DNA of 64,000 bases from Paenibacillus wynnii (GTDB lineage Bacteria > Bacillota > Bacilli > Paenibacillales > Paenibacillaceae), in NCBI RefSeq assembly GCF_030812855.1, contig NZ_JAUSTK010000001.1:1-64000 (forward strand), read 5' to 3'. Position 1 is the stretch's first letter, and every line of letters starts with the position of its first letter. Positions 46,261 to 56,700 of the stretch are shown here, in pieces. The notes under the pieces are model-generated. The model ran no database searches. It was given only the letters and a program-made list of their open reading frames with translations, and was not told the origin of the DNA. The position numbers were made by a program, and so were the translations under genes.

Positions 46261-47007
46261 TTATACAGTCTGTCGAAGTAAAATATCACCAAGATGTTCT
46301 GCAACAACCTTTGCCTTAGCGGAAATAAACATATGGGACCCGCCTTCAATAGGGACTACCTTGATTTCATTACTAAAATACTTCATCCACTGGATTACCG
46401 ATTCCATGGGAACTACTTTGTCATTTTCACCCCAGAGAAAGGAGACAGGGATATCTAATGGTTTAAAATCAAGGATCGAAGACGTCTCCAATACTCTGAA
46501 ATCGGCGCGTATAACCGGAAGAAAATATTCTAGCAAGCTTCTCTCATGAATAAGTTCCTCCGGAATTCCATCATAAGAAATAAGGTGATCAATAAGCTTA
46601 TCGTTTGACAAGTTAAAATAATTTGTCCCCTTAAATTCACAAGGCGTATTGCAAGCGGATAATACCAACTGGAGAGAATTTGATGTATAATCACCGGAAT
46701 TCAGCAGACGCTGCGCTAAAAAATAGGCGATAATCCCCCCCATGCTATGACCTAAAAAAACACTGTGAGGTTTGATTATGGCTTGCAGTTCCTTGTAATA
46801 CATATCCAAAAGAGTTCCAATATGCTGTACAGGTTCACTTGTGCTTAAACCATGACCCGGCGGATTTAACGACCAGACTTCAAACTCCTCATCCAAAGCA
46901 TTCGCCAAGTCTAGATAGGAATTCGCATAACCCCCCAGGTAAGGGAAGCAGATCATCTGCCACTTCCCTGCTCCCGGTTTCAATTGTTGAAATATTTCGG
47001 TTTCCAT
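46261..47007 (-). CDS. Type II thioesterase
   Basis: 248 residues, alpha/beta hydrolase. The start segment is MICFPYLGGYANSYLDLANA, the nucleophile elbow is VFLGHSMGGIIAYFLA (Ser near 95), an Asp lies in LWGENDKVVP and His in EGGSHMFI. It is the standard editing thioesterase that frees blocked carrier proteins in NRPS/PKS systems. AGGAGGT precedes the ATG. No type I thioesterase domain is visible in the synthases here. Confidence 0.93.
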   Translation of the reverse strand: METEIFQQLKPGAGKWQMICFPYLGGYANSYLDLANALDEEFEVWSLNPPGHGLSTSEPVQHIGTLLDMYYKELQAIIKPHSVFLGHSMGGIIAYFLAQRLLNSGDYTSNSLQLVLSACNTPCEFKGTNYFNLSNDKLIDHLISYDGIPEELIHERSLLEYFLPVIRADFRVLETSSILDFKPLDIPVSFLWGENDKVVPMESVIQWMKYFSNEIKVVPIEGGSHMFISAKAKVVAEHLGDILLRQTV

Positions 47008-47037
47008 AGGACCTCCTGTATACTCAGATTGGGTAAA

Positions 47038-47868
47038 TTAGGCTTTTATAAAATCCGGAAAAACCTGCAAAGGCTGAGCGATGTTCTTTTTCTTAAATAC
47101 AAAGTGTATTACAACGGCCGCAATAATAAAGTAGGAGATTTGCAGCTTTTGTACATCTGGATTGAAGAAATACAGTTGGATTTGGCTACCTGTCGCAGCA
47201 AGCCAGAAGGCAAATAGGTAGAATAGAAGGTTCCCTTTGGTGGCGTTGAAAATGTAGCTTTGGAAGACAACAAAAACCATCAGTTGAGCAACATAAAATA
47301 AGTAGGATGTCGATGTTCCGAACGAAGAAATAATGTAACCCGGGAGCACCCACAGTCCAAATAAAAAGCCGGTTAGCAACGCACTTGTAATGTTATTCTT
47401 AAATTTCCCTTGCAAGAACGGTAATAAAAATCCGATCCATCCGAAAACTCCACCGATCAACCCTGTTTCTTTAATGAAATTCACCAACGCCGCTATAAAC
47501 ATTTCTGGAACAGTGAAGGTGATATCCGGGACTGGTAATCCAAAGAGCAAGGAACCAAAATGCATCGTCAAACCAAAGAGTATAAAAATTCCTAAAATAA
47601 TAGGAAACCAGACCAAATCTTGCTTTCTCGGAATGAGTTTGGAGAATAGTCCTTTTAAAGCTTCGGTCCCACCCATAACATAATATGTAATAATTCCGGC
47701 AATTGAAGGTGAATACAAAGCAATAATAGCCAACGGATGCATTAATGTAAGTTCTCCGGTGAGTGGAACAAGGAAATCTTCAAAGAGAATAAAGGAAATG
47801 GCAATTCCCCAACATACGGCAAAAGAAATGCCCAAATATAAATAGAGATACTTATTATTACTTTTCAT
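47038..47868 (-). CDS. CPBP-like integral membrane protein with altered motif
   Basis: 276 residues with about eight TM helices. The helix with FIKETGLIGGVFGWIGFLLP sits where CPBP/Abi proteases have EExxxR, but the Glu-Glu pair and Arg are not kept, so protease activity is doubtful. It lies 3 bp after the ACP gene, well inside the operon. Immunity or export-helper roles are guesses. AAGGAG precedes the ATG. Confidence 0.75.
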   Translation of the reverse strand: MKSNNKYLYLYLGISFAVCWGIAISFILFEDFLVPLTGELTLMHPLAIIALYSPSIAGIITYYVMGGTEALKGLFSKLIPRKQDLVWFPIILGIFILFGLTMHFGSLLFGLPVPDITFTVPEMFIAALVNFIKETGLIGGVFGWIGFLLPFLQGKFKNNITSALLTGFLFGLWVLPGYIISSFGTSTSYLFYVAQLMVFVVFQSYIFNATKGNLLFYLFAFWLAATGSQIQLYFFNPDVQKLQISYFIIAAVVIHFVFKKKNIAQPLQVFPDFIKA

Positions 47869-47871
47869 CGA

Positions 47872-48129
47872 CTAATTCTCCTTTATTAATAGTTTCTTAT
47901 TCATCAAAGCTGTAAGATTATTTACCGTGCTGAAGTTCTTGAGATCCAGTTCCTCATTTTCAATCTCAACCCCAAACCTTGATTCCACAAAATCTACTAA
48001 TCTCATGGCAAAAAGGGAATTCACGAATCTGAGTTCAAAATAATTATCATCGTCTGAAAACACAACCTCGTCATTATCAATGGATAAGTTTTCACCAATA
48101 AATGTTCTAATTTCGTCTCGATAATTCAT
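47872..48129 (-). CDS. Acyl carrier protein (FkbJ/ZmaD-like)
   Basis: 85 residues and acidic. The phosphopantetheine Ser is in FVNSLFAMRLVDF near residue 38, the variant typical of the carrier that holds the glyceryl/hydroxymalonyl unit in FkbH systems. It is 24 bp behind the FkbH-like gene. AAGGAGGA precedes the ATG. Confidence 0.88.
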   Translation of the reverse strand: MNYRDEIRTFIGENLSIDNDEVVFSDDDNYFELRFVNSLFAMRLVDFVESRFGVEIENEELDLKNFSTVNNLTALMNKKLLIKEN

Positions 48130-48153
48130 AAAATCCTCCTTGGAAAATAAAAT

Positions 48154-49191
48154 TTATTCATTGATGAAGAGTTCTATATAGTCAGGAAAATTCATGATGT
48201 TGTTCAGATCATGCTCAAACACAACATTCCCATTCTCATCTGAGGTTTTTTCTCGAAACCCGGCAAATCGGAAGCTTACATTCATCATCCGATTACGTCC
48301 GGTATCCCGAAAATCCGCCAGTAAGATTTTGTTTTGCTTCTTAGCTTGTTTCATAATATGAGTGAGTAGAACGGTACCCACTCCCCTTGAAATAACCCTG
48401 CATGACATCAGCATCATCTCAAGTCTCCAATATTCTTCTCCCATATGGATTAGGGCCAATCCGATTTTCCCATAGGTTCCATATTTGTCTTCCAATTCGC
48501 AGACAAGCAGCTGATGATCATCAGATAACCTCAACGCATTTAATTCATCGTAACTAAACGTTTTACCTGTGGCATTCAACTGATTTGTTCTTATAGTAAG
48601 TTCTTCAGACCGTTTCAAATCATCTAATTCAGCAGGGTAGATGGAGAATTTCATGTTGAGTGATGCCAAAAAAGCGTCTGAGGGTCCTTTGTATTCACTT
48701 TCTGCTTGTTTCCTCTTATAGTCATCTTGATACATTTTTCGCCTACGGGCCGAATCCACAGTTATAAATCTTGGACTTAACCGAGGGTTCGTTAAGAGTG
48801 TCAGGTATTCGCTTGAATTAAGGCAATTTACCAAGGGATGAACATTTTTCACCTCCTCCAATTCGAATTCTTGATCATCCACAAAAAGAATGGCATCCAT
48901 CCCAAAGTTTATATTCTTCTGAATTTGTTCCAAGGCAAAAGACTTCGCATTCCAATGAATTTCTGGATACAGAAAGTAATCATTCAACCCAAATCCCTCA
49001 AGCTTTGCCATAGCTAGATCATAGTCATTTTTACTCGAAATGGAGTTAAGGATTCCCCTCTCATCCAGTGTTCTGATGATCTCGACTATTTCCGGTTTGA
49101 GCTGCACATCATTGGATTCTATGAGGACGCCATCCCATACCGTGTTATCTAAATCCCAAACTACACATTTAATCTCCTTATTCTCATCCAT
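48154..49191 (-). CDS. FkbH-like HAD-IIIC/GNAT protein (glyceryl-ACP synthase)
   Basis: 345 residues. The HAD motif WDLDNTVWDG opens the protein, followed by ISSKNDYDLAMAKL and ILFVDDQEFELEEV. A GNAT-like C-terminal half contains RTNQLNATGKTFSYDEL and ISRGVGTVLLTHI. In FK520 and zwittermicin pathways this family loads a glycerate unit from 1,3-bisphosphoglycerate onto an ACP. The second ATG (49191) is preferred, nine bases after GAGAGGA; the first is at 49197. Confidence 0.92.
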   Translation of the reverse strand: MDENKEIKCVVWDLDNTVWDGVLIESNDVQLKPEIVEIIRTLDERGILNSISSKNDYDLAMAKLEGFGLNDYFLYPEIHWNAKSFALEQIQKNINFGMDAILFVDDQEFELEEVKNVHPLVNCLNSSEYLTLLTNPRLSPRFITVDSARRRKMYQDDYKRKQAESEYKGPSDAFLASLNMKFSIYPAELDDLKRSEELTIRTNQLNATGKTFSYDELNALRLSDDHQLLVCELEDKYGTYGKIGLALIHMGEEYWRLEMMLMSCRVISRGVGTVLLTHIMKQAKKQNKILLADFRDTGRNRMMNVSFRFAGFREKTSDENGNVVFEHDLNNIMNFPDYIELFINE

Positions 49192-49209
49192 ATACATGTC
49201 CTCTCTGCA

Positions 49210-50061
49210 TTAATATTCATAGAAGCCTTTTCTGCTTTTCCGCCCCCACTGACCTGCGTCCACCATTTTTTGCAATAATGGACAGCATCTATACTTAGGA
49301 TCGTGATAGCTGTTATACAGAACATCCAGGGAATGGACAACCGTATCAAGTCCTATTAAATCGGCCGTTTCCAGAGGTCCCATTTTATGATTGAAGCCTT
49401 GTTTGATAATGTTATCTACTTGTTCAGCTGTAGCAATTCCATCCTGGACGATAAAGGCAGCCTCATTCATGAACAGATGCGAAAGGCGATTAGATACAAA
49501 CCCCGGCAAATCACCAATGACAATAGCGCTTTTTTCCAAGCTCCTTAAGAAAGAGACCACTTCTTCCTTAGTTTGATCAGAGGTATGATAACCTCTCACT
49601 ACTTCGACCATTTCCTTAAGAGGCACCGGATTCATCAGATGAATACCGATCACTTTTGTAGGATCCGGTAGAAATGAGGCCAGTTTTGTAATAGATATGC
49701 AGCTTGTGTTAAGTGCAAAAAGCGTATCCTTCTTGCACACTTCAGCTAATCTCTTATATTCTGAAGTCTTTTCGTGCAGATTTTCACTAATATTTTCGAT
49801 AACAATTTCGGCTTTCTCAATGTTCAAATAATCATCTTGAAATGTAATCCGACTGAGAATCGTATCCAAATTCACTGCGGAGTACTCCTTATTGAATAGA
49901 CAAGCTGAACGATATTCCTGTTTGATTATTTTGGGGGCCTTTTCCAGAGCGGCAGCAGATATATCCTTCAGAATGACATCATACCCATGTCGTGATGCTT
50001 CCAGTGCAGTGGCACATCCCATGACTCCAGCGCCAATAATAGCAATTGTTTGGTTTTGCAT
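49210..50061 (-). CDS. 3-hydroxyacyl-CoA dehydrogenase family (FkbK/ZmaG-like)
   Basis: 283 residues. The NAD site is TIAIIGAGVMGCATALEAS. The catalytic region includes ALNTSCISITKLA and GIHLMNPVP with the active His. The C-terminal domain has NRLSHLFMNEAA and GPLETADLIGLD. In this setting it should oxidise the C3 hydroxyl of glyceryl-ACP. The ATG at 50061 fits ATGGAG ten bases upstream; TTG 50067 is also in frame. Confidence 0.9.
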   Translation of the reverse strand: MQNQTIAIIGAGVMGCATALEASRHGYDVILKDISAAALEKAPKIIKQEYRSACLFNKEYSAVNLDTILSRITFQDDYLNIEKAEIVIENISENLHEKTSEYKRLAEVCKKDTLFALNTSCISITKLASFLPDPTKVIGIHLMNPVPLKEMVEVVRGYHTSDQTKEEVVSFLRSLEKSAIVIGDLPGFVSNRLSHLFMNEAAFIVQDGIATAEQVDNIIKQGFNHKMGPLETADLIGLDTVVHSLDVLYNSYHDPKYRCCPLLQKMVDAGQWGRKSRKGFYEY

Positions 50062-50094
50062 CTGCAATTTTCTCCATTCTGATGATTCTATGGG

Positions 50095-51420
50095 TTAAAT
50101 AAGCTCATCATATATTTCTTTTGTATCCAACAATGCCTTGCCCACTCTCTCACGGAACCAATATATATCATTCATGTTAAGTGAAATATTGGGATATAAC
50201 CGGGAGATGGATGAGACAAGAATACCGTTCTTAGATAGGTTATTATGCAGAATAATATCTAGCGACATGATTTCAAAGGTGTAATCTGCAGTGGTTTGAA
50301 GAATGTCATTGCAGCAATGATAAGATGCGCAAGCAGGCGGGCCTTGAATCACAAGCGGAAGCCCTACTGCTTCAGCCTCAGTTTTTAAAATGTCGTGAAT
50401 CATAGACATTTTTGTGTTCATTTGTGTCATAGCTAATCCATTATTTCTGCTTAGAATTTCAAGAGTCGTTTTAACTGCAGCTGTGCCTAAGGGGTAGCCG
50501 TTAAAGGTTCCCGCATGTATCACTTTCTTGTCTACCAATAACTGCATGATCTCTTTTTTACCGACCAGTGCTGAGACAGGAACCCCGCCCCCAGCAATTG
50601 CTTTCCCCAGTGTGGTCAAGTCTGGAATCACATCGAATTCTTCCTGCGCCCCGCCTAATCCCATTCGAAACCCGGTGATGATCTCATCAAAAATGAGTAC
50701 AACATTATATTTATCACACAGTTCTCTCATTTTTTTCAGATACCCGGGAGCAGGCATAACCCCTCCACCATTTACACAAACCGGTTCAGTAATCACTGCT
50801 GCGATATCATCCCCGTTATTGATAAATAGTTCTTCCAAGAGGTCGGCATCATTCCAAGGTAATAGATAGGACTGGCTTTCAAGTGAATCCTTGGCTCGTC
50901 CAGCTGTACCTTTTAAATCCCCGAAATAATCCGAAGGTACCGGTTCTCCGGTTCTTGGAACCCGCCCACCCATAATATTGTCTGCATTTCCGTGATAATG
51001 ACCTTCAAATCTGACAAAACGGTTTTTACCGGTCCAAGCCCTCGCTAACCGAAGAGCATTTTGCACAATTTCAGTTCCCGATAGTCCAAAGCGAATCATT
51101 TCAGCAGAAGGGATATATTTTGCGATTAATTCCAAGGCTTCGGCATCCATATCACAGTGACTCACCGAGAGAACTCTATCAATAGTTTCTTTAAGGCTCT
51201 CATTGTATTCCTTATTTCCGTGACCAACGATCAGCGCACCGAATCTAGCATACAAATCCAGGTATTCTTCACCATTCATATCCCAAACCCGGCTATCATT
51301 TGCTTTCAAAAAATGAATGGGGGTCTCTTCCCATGGGAGATGGAAGTTATAGTGCACACCTCCTGGCAGTAGCCCCTTCACTCGGTGATTGTAATCTTTC
51401 ATACTGGTTTTTGTTATCAC
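50095..51420 (-). CDS. Class-III PLP aminotransferase (glutamate-1-semialdehyde aminomutase-like)
   Basis: 441 residues. The PLP lysine is in TLGKAIAGGGVPVSALVG, with the cofactor Asp in LIFDEIITGFRMG and phosphate contacts in GLSGTEIVQNALRLARAW. It resembles the aminotransferase domain fused into iturin/mycosubtilin synthases that makes a beta-amino acyl chain, but here it is free-standing. Amination of a carrier-bound beta-keto chain is therefore a reasonable inference. The start is GTG, overlapping the acyltransferase stop, with a full GGAGGTGATC site. Confidence 0.85.
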   Translation of the reverse strand: MITKTSMKDYNHRVKGLLPGGVHYNFHLPWEETPIHFLKANDSRVWDMNGEEYLDLYARFGALIVGHGNKEYNESLKETIDRVLSVSHCDMDAEALELIAKYIPSAEMIRFGLSGTEIVQNALRLARAWTGKNRFVRFEGHYHGNADNIMGGRVPRTGEPVPSDYFGDLKGTAGRAKDSLESQSYLLPWNDADLLEELFINNGDDIAAVITEPVCVNGGGVMPAPGYLKKMRELCDKYNVVLIFDEIITGFRMGLGGAQEEFDVIPDLTTLGKAIAGGGVPVSALVGKKEIMQLLVDKKVIHAGTFNGYPLGTAAVKTTLEILSRNNGLAMTQMNTKMSMIHDILKTEAEAVGLPLVIQGPPACASYHCCNDILQTTADYTFEIMSLDIILHNNLSKNGILVSSISRLYPNISLNMNDIYWFRERVGKALLDTKEIYDELI

Positions 51421-52376
51421 AGGATCACCTCCATATTCAACATTCCATAGAGTTTCTTCCGGTCTTCTTCATCATCAAAGGCTAAGCAGACCGGCAGCTC
51501 TGGATTCTCTTTCATAAGGTTCCTAGTAATTGGCTGCGGCCCGATATCTATGAATAAGTCCACCCCTGAATCTCGCATGCTTGAGAGGACCTGATTCCAC
51601 TGAACAGGCAAGACTAATTGGTTGCCGAGGATGCTTGGAATGCAATCTGCCGGTTCAATGATTTTGCCAGTTACAGTGGACCATAGATCAAAGCATGTCG
51701 GTTCGAACTTGAGGTTGAGCAAGGCTTCTTCCAACTCAGGTTTTAGATAGGTCATCAAGGCAGTGTGATAAGGGGCATCTGCTTTCATAGGCATCATTCG
51801 AAAAGGAATAAATTGCCCTCCAACTTTATCTACTTCCTTTTCTAAAGAGCGAAGCGCACTTGGATAACCTGCAACAATAAATTGTTTGGGGGAATTATAC
51901 CCTGATATAGCCACATAATCATTCACCTGAATGGACTCAATGATGTTGTTCAGAACTTCAACATTTAGATCGACCACAATACCGGCTCTCCCCTTTTTTT
52001 CTTCAAGAGCACGATGCATGATCGCGCCCCTTTGTCTGGCGTAGGAGACACCCTCAGAAAAGGACAATGCCCCAGCAGCGATAAGCGCTGAAATCTCACC
52101 TAAACTATGACCGGCACTGCAATAAGGTGTTAGTCCAAATTGATCTTTGAAGACTCGAAATAAAGCATAGCTTGCGGTGACAACCGCCGGTTGAGCATTT
52201 TCTGAACGTGTTAGTTCTTCCAGACGTCCATTCAAGATTAACGAACGAATATCAAAATTCAAGCTGCTGTTTGCCTCTTCAAATACCTCAGCCGCTACAG
52301 GGAACTTTTCAATCAGATCTTTGCACATGCCAATGTACTGACTGCCTTGCCCCGGGAATAACACCGCAAATCTCAT
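51417..52376 (-). CDS. Discrete acyltransferase (trans-AT)
   Basis: 319 residues. FPGQGSQYIGM at the N-terminus, the active serine in SAGHSLGEISAL (about 92), an Arg in ARQRGAIMHRA and the His in DAPYHTALM (about 201). All catalytic elements are intact. This is FabD/FenF/ZmaF-like. It can charge ACPs of the two synthases, whose own AT domains are dead. Specificity for malonyl or hydroxymalonyl cannot be read safely. Confidence 0.92.
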   Translation of the reverse strand: MRFAVLFPGQGSQYIGMCKDLIEKFPVAAEVFEEANSSLNFDIRSLILNGRLEELTRSENAQPAVVTASYALFRVFKDQFGLTPYCSAGHSLGEISALIAAGALSFSEGVSYARQRGAIMHRALEEKKGRAGIVVDLNVEVLNNIIESIQVNDYVAISGYNSPKQFIVAGYPSALRSLEKEVDKVGGQFIPFRMMPMKADAPYHTALMTYLKPELEEALLNLKFEPTCFDLWSTVTGKIIEPADCIPSILGNQLVLPVQWNQVLSSMRDSGVDLFIDIGPQPITRNLMKENPELPVCLAFDDEEDRKKLYGMLNMEVIL

Positions 52377-53521
52377 CTCTTTCTACTCCTCTTGTTATAC
52401 TGTTTCAATCCGTAATGAGAAATAATTTCCTGTTGCATCTGAGACGATCCTTCAATAATCTCTAGTACCTTGGCTTCCCGATACAATCTTTCCACCGGAT
52501 ATTGATTGGTGAATCCATTTGCACCGTGGATCTGCAGGGCATCATTGGTAACCTCCACTGCTACTTTAGATGTGAAATATTTAGAAATCGTTGTTTCAAT
52601 AGAAGCATCTGAATGTTTTTGCTTGCGTAATTCACCGGCTCTTAAGCAGAGCGCCCTCGCAGCATGTAACTTGGTTACAGCATCTCCGATCATTCCTCTG
52701 ATCAGCTGGAAGCTACTTATTTTTTGCTCGAATTGTGTACGGCTGCGGGAGTAAGTAACCATAGCATCCAATGCTTCCTGCGCAATTCCCAATCCCGCCC
52801 AAGCTATGCTGTAACGACCTTGGTCAAGTGCAGCGGAGACCACATACTCGAACGCGAAATTCAATTTCCCGAGCACATTACTCTTAGGAACCTTGACGTT
52901 CTCAAGGCGAATCTCTGCAAGATAGGTTGCGCGTGCAGCCAGCAAACCTTCGATTCGTTTCGTCTGAACACCGGGAAATGATCTCTCGACTAAGAATGCT
53001 GTACTCTTACCGTTATTGGAGGCAATAATAATAAAAACATCCGCTATATCCCCGAAAGTGATCCATTTCTTAGTACCATCGAGAACATAATAATCATCCT
53101 CTTCGTGCCAAGCTGTCTTGATGCTTTTTGCATCCGATCCTATATCCGGCTCCGATAATCCAAAAGCAGATATGACTTCACCGCTGGCTAGTCGCGGTAG
53201 CCACGACTCTTTTTGCTCCTCTGAACCAAATCGTAGTAAGGTCTCACTTACAAGGGAAGTATGCACAGTAATCAAACTTCTTGTAGCTGTACATGCCTTA
53301 CCAAAAACTTCGGTAAATAAGCCATAGTAGACCGGATCCAGTCCCAAGCCCCCATATTCTTTGGGAAGAGATGCTGCTAAATACCCCTTGGAGGCCATTT
53401 TCGCAATCAGTTCACGAGGGATACCTCCCTGTTCTTCAAACTGATTCACATATGGACGAATTTCTGCATGTACAAAAGACTCCGCTTCCGCAATAATTGC
53501 TTGCTGTGTCTCTTCGTTCAT
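52373..53521 (-). CDS. Acyl-CoA dehydrogenase family (FkbI/ZmaE-like)
   Basis: 382 residues. Marks are SAFGLSEPDIGSD (FAD contact), WITFGDIADVFIIIA, SRTQFEQKISSFQLIRGMIG, and QIHGANGFTNQYPVERLYREAK with the C-terminal FAD loop. In FkbI-type enzymes it completes oxidation of the glyceryl unit to hydroxymalonyl-ACP. It shares bases with the ACP stop upstream (TGATG) and overlaps the acyltransferase gene by four, so translation is coupled. Confidence 0.9.
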   Translation of the reverse strand: MNEETQQAIIAEAESFVHAEIRPYVNQFEEQGGIPRELIAKMASKGYLAASLPKEYGGLGLDPVYYGLFTEVFGKACTATRSLITVHTSLVSETLLRFGSEEQKESWLPRLASGEVISAFGLSEPDIGSDAKSIKTAWHEEDDYYVLDGTKKWITFGDIADVFIIIASNNGKSTAFLVERSFPGVQTKRIEGLLAARATYLAEIRLENVKVPKSNVLGKLNFAFEYVVSAALDQGRYSIAWAGLGIAQEALDAMVTYSRSRTQFEQKISSFQLIRGMIGDAVTKLHAARALCLRAGELRKQKHSDASIETTISKYFTSKVAVEVTNDALQIHGANGFTNQYPVERLYREAKVLEIIEGSSQMQQEIISHYGLKQYNKRSRKR

Positions 53522-53772
53522 CAGAGCACCTTCTCATTTAGACATTCGCTAAGGTAGCCTGCAAATTCAGATATTGTTTTGTATTCGAACAAGGCAACAG
53601 GGCTGATGTCTATATCCAGTTTTTTTCTGGCCCGGTTGATAATTTTCAAAGCCTGAATAGATGAGACACCGATTTTCAAAAAATTCACATTCTCATCGAT
53701 ATCATCAGGTTCTTGACCTAGGATAGCAGCAATTTCTGTCTTCATGAGCTCCACAATTTCGTCTCTATTCAT
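53521..53772 (-). CDS. Free acyl carrier protein
   Basis: 83 residues. The phosphopantetheine Ser is in LKIGVSSIQALKI, and the end is a typical helix (VALFEYKTISEFAGYL). This is PKS-like, unlike the other ACP in the cluster. It follows the FAAL-KS gene, which has no carrier after its KS, so it may serve as that module's acceptor carrier. The ATG at 53772 has AGGAG seven bases upstream; ATG 53778 is too close. Confidence 0.9.
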   Translation of the reverse strand: MNRDEIVELMKTEIAAILGQEPDDIDENVNFLKIGVSSIQALKIINRARKKLDIDISPVALFEYKTISEFAGYLSECLNEKVL

Positions 53773-53774
53773 AA

Positions 53775-56700
53775 TCATTCTCCTCTCAATTCATTGATCC
53801 AATAGGCATTCTGTTCAAATGGGTAGGTCGGTAAGTGAATCATTTGACCCGATCCATCAGGGTGAATATATTCCCAGTCGAAATCGGCACCCGTGGCGTA
53901 CAGTTCCCCTATGACTGATACCAAATTACGTTCAAAGGAGGTCTCCCCTTCAGGCTGCAAACATACTGTTTTCACTTTGCTTTTGAGTTCACCAGGTAAA
54001 ATACTCAGCAAATGTTCCTCCGTTATACCCAGACCGAGTACAATATCCGCCGTATTGGTCTTAGCTGATTTGTTCTTCTCACCACTTTTTTCATTCAATA
54101 AATCAGCAAGTACTTGTCCTGTACCTATACCACTCATCTCGGTAATATTTACACCGGTTAGTTGCAGTTCTGATATAAATGAATGCCAGTAGGCTAAATG
54201 TATCCATTCATCCGTATTTTGATTGTCGTTCACAACCGCGTTCACTTTCGTACTGCTAACCTCCAAAGCGTATTTCTGGTATGCAGCATCCGCTTCCCGT
54301 TTAAATACGCTGTTCTCCCCACCAGTACTACTTTTCAAATCCCCAAGGATAACATTTACTTTGGCTGAACGCTTTTTTAGAAATTGTCCTTTACCTATCT
54401 GAGTTAATTTATTTGTGTCCTCAACGGCTGAAATCAGGCATGCGGCACGATAGCTGTAATGTTTTCTATATCGATTACGAGTGAAACATAAATTATTAAT
54501 ATCCATATCCGGCGAATCTTCCAGTAACATTTCAGTGCGGCTGATCATGCTCTCCAGTGCTTTTTCTGTTTTGGCCGACAAGGTTAAAAGATGCAAGCGT
54601 TGTTCTTTGGGAACCGCCTCACTTTTATTCCATTCCTCCAATACGATATGAGCATTCGTTCCTCCTAATCCAAATGAACTTATTCCCGCTTTCCGGGTCT
54701 GCTCATCTTTAGGGGACCAATTCTTCAAATCCTTAACAACATAAAGGGGTGTTTTCTCCAGCTGCAAGGCAGGATTTACATCCTCCATATGCAGACTAGG
54801 TGCTAATTTTTGGTTCTTCATACTTAGTAACACCTTCGCAAGACTCGCTCCACTGGATGCCGGGAAGAGATGGCCAATATTGGTTTTTACAGATCCGATT
54901 CCAATATGGGGTTGATCACCCGGTTCAGGTTTTGAGAATAATTTCGTTAAGGCACTAATCTCAATAGGATCACCTATGGTCGTGCCTGATCCATGGGCTT
55001 CAATATAGCTGATTTCATTGGGCGAGAGATTGGCATCTGCATAGGCATCCGCCAGTACCTGATATTGTCCCTTAGGATTAGGTGCCATAATGCCCAGTGA
55101 ATATCCATCATTATTAATTGCAGTTCCACGGATGACTCCGTAGATATTTTTATTTGTCTTTACAGCTTGGGTAAGGGGTTCCAGATAGACAACGACAGCA
55201 CCTTCTCCTAAGACCGATCCATCAGCATCCTTATCGAATACTTTAGTATGATTAGTGGAAGAGCAAATTCCCGCTTTTCGCGATAAGGAATGAACGATAG
55301 AAGTTGACACAACATTTGCTCCGCCAACCACTGCCCCGGAAATATGGTTCTGTCTGATCGCAGACACAGCGTAATGTAGGGCAACCAAGAATGATGAACA
55401 TGCTGTATCAATGGCTAGTGCGGGTCCTGTGAAATTATACAAATGTGAGATCAAGGCTGCGCCAATATTGGACATATTGCCAACCATAGCGTTTGGATGA
55501 ATGTGATCCAGTCCATTCTTTTCGATATGATCAACTACAAGCTGGTAATACGTACTCGGGCTGATTCCAACGTATACACCAATATTACGTTTCTTATCTT
55601 CCGAACCCGCAATGACACCCGCATCTTCTAGCGCTTCGTAAGAAACTTCTAAAAGGAGTCTTTGCTGCGGATCCATAAACATGGCTTCTTCTGCAGAGAT
55701 TTCGAAAAAATCATTATCAAACTTGTCTGCTTCCTCAAGCTCCCCCAGCCAATCATCCCATTCCGGCTTACCTGCCTGTGCTCTTCGTTTAGAGCTGATC
55801 TTAGAGACGCTGTCCTTTTTCGAAGCTAGATTGTCCCAGAATTCCTCCTGATTCTTAGCATTTGGAAGTCTCAGAGCCAATCCGGTAATCGCAACGGCCT
55901 TATGAATATCCAGTTGATTATCCGTCTTCCAGCCCCTAGAAGATTCTTCACTCTTAGACGGCATAGCTTGGAGGTAGTCGGCAATTTCTCTAATCGTCTT
56001 ACAAAAGACTAAGACCTCAGATCCGATCTCCTTATCAAAATGTTTGCCTATCAGGTCTAGTAATTGGTATGCCCGAATGGAATTTCCACCTAGAGATAAA
56101 AAGGTATCATCAATAGAAATTCTATGCGTAGGAATACTCAATACTTCAGACCAGGTGTTGTGAAGGAATATCTCTAACTCACTCTGAGGAAGATTGATGA
56201 GTCTCTCCTTGTGTCTGCTATCTGCCAGATTCATTTGAATCTCATTAATAACATCGTTGAAATCTCCATTTTCGAAGCCTTTTCGTAATTGGAACCGTTG
56301 CAGCTTCCCGCTTGTGGTTTTGGGTATTAGTTTGATAGGGATAACATGGGTGATCTCTATCCCTAAAGATTCCTGCAGTCGGTCGATGATGCTTTGACGA
56401 ATAGGCAAGAACTTCTCTACATCTGATTTGTGCTTGACGAAGACAAGCAACTCTTCCTGTTGTGTTCTACTATTAAAATGTCCAACCAGCATAATATTGC
56501 CCCGAGGTATTGTTCCAAGACCATATATAACTTCCTCTAAATCATGGGCAAAGAAATTCTGACCCCGGACAAAGATAATATCTTTAATTCTGCCGCTTAC
56601 GATCAAACCGTTATCGACCATAAACCCAAGATCGCCTGTATGCAGCCACCCGTCAATGAACAGATCCTTGGTTACATGCTCAAGATTGTAATAACCTGAA

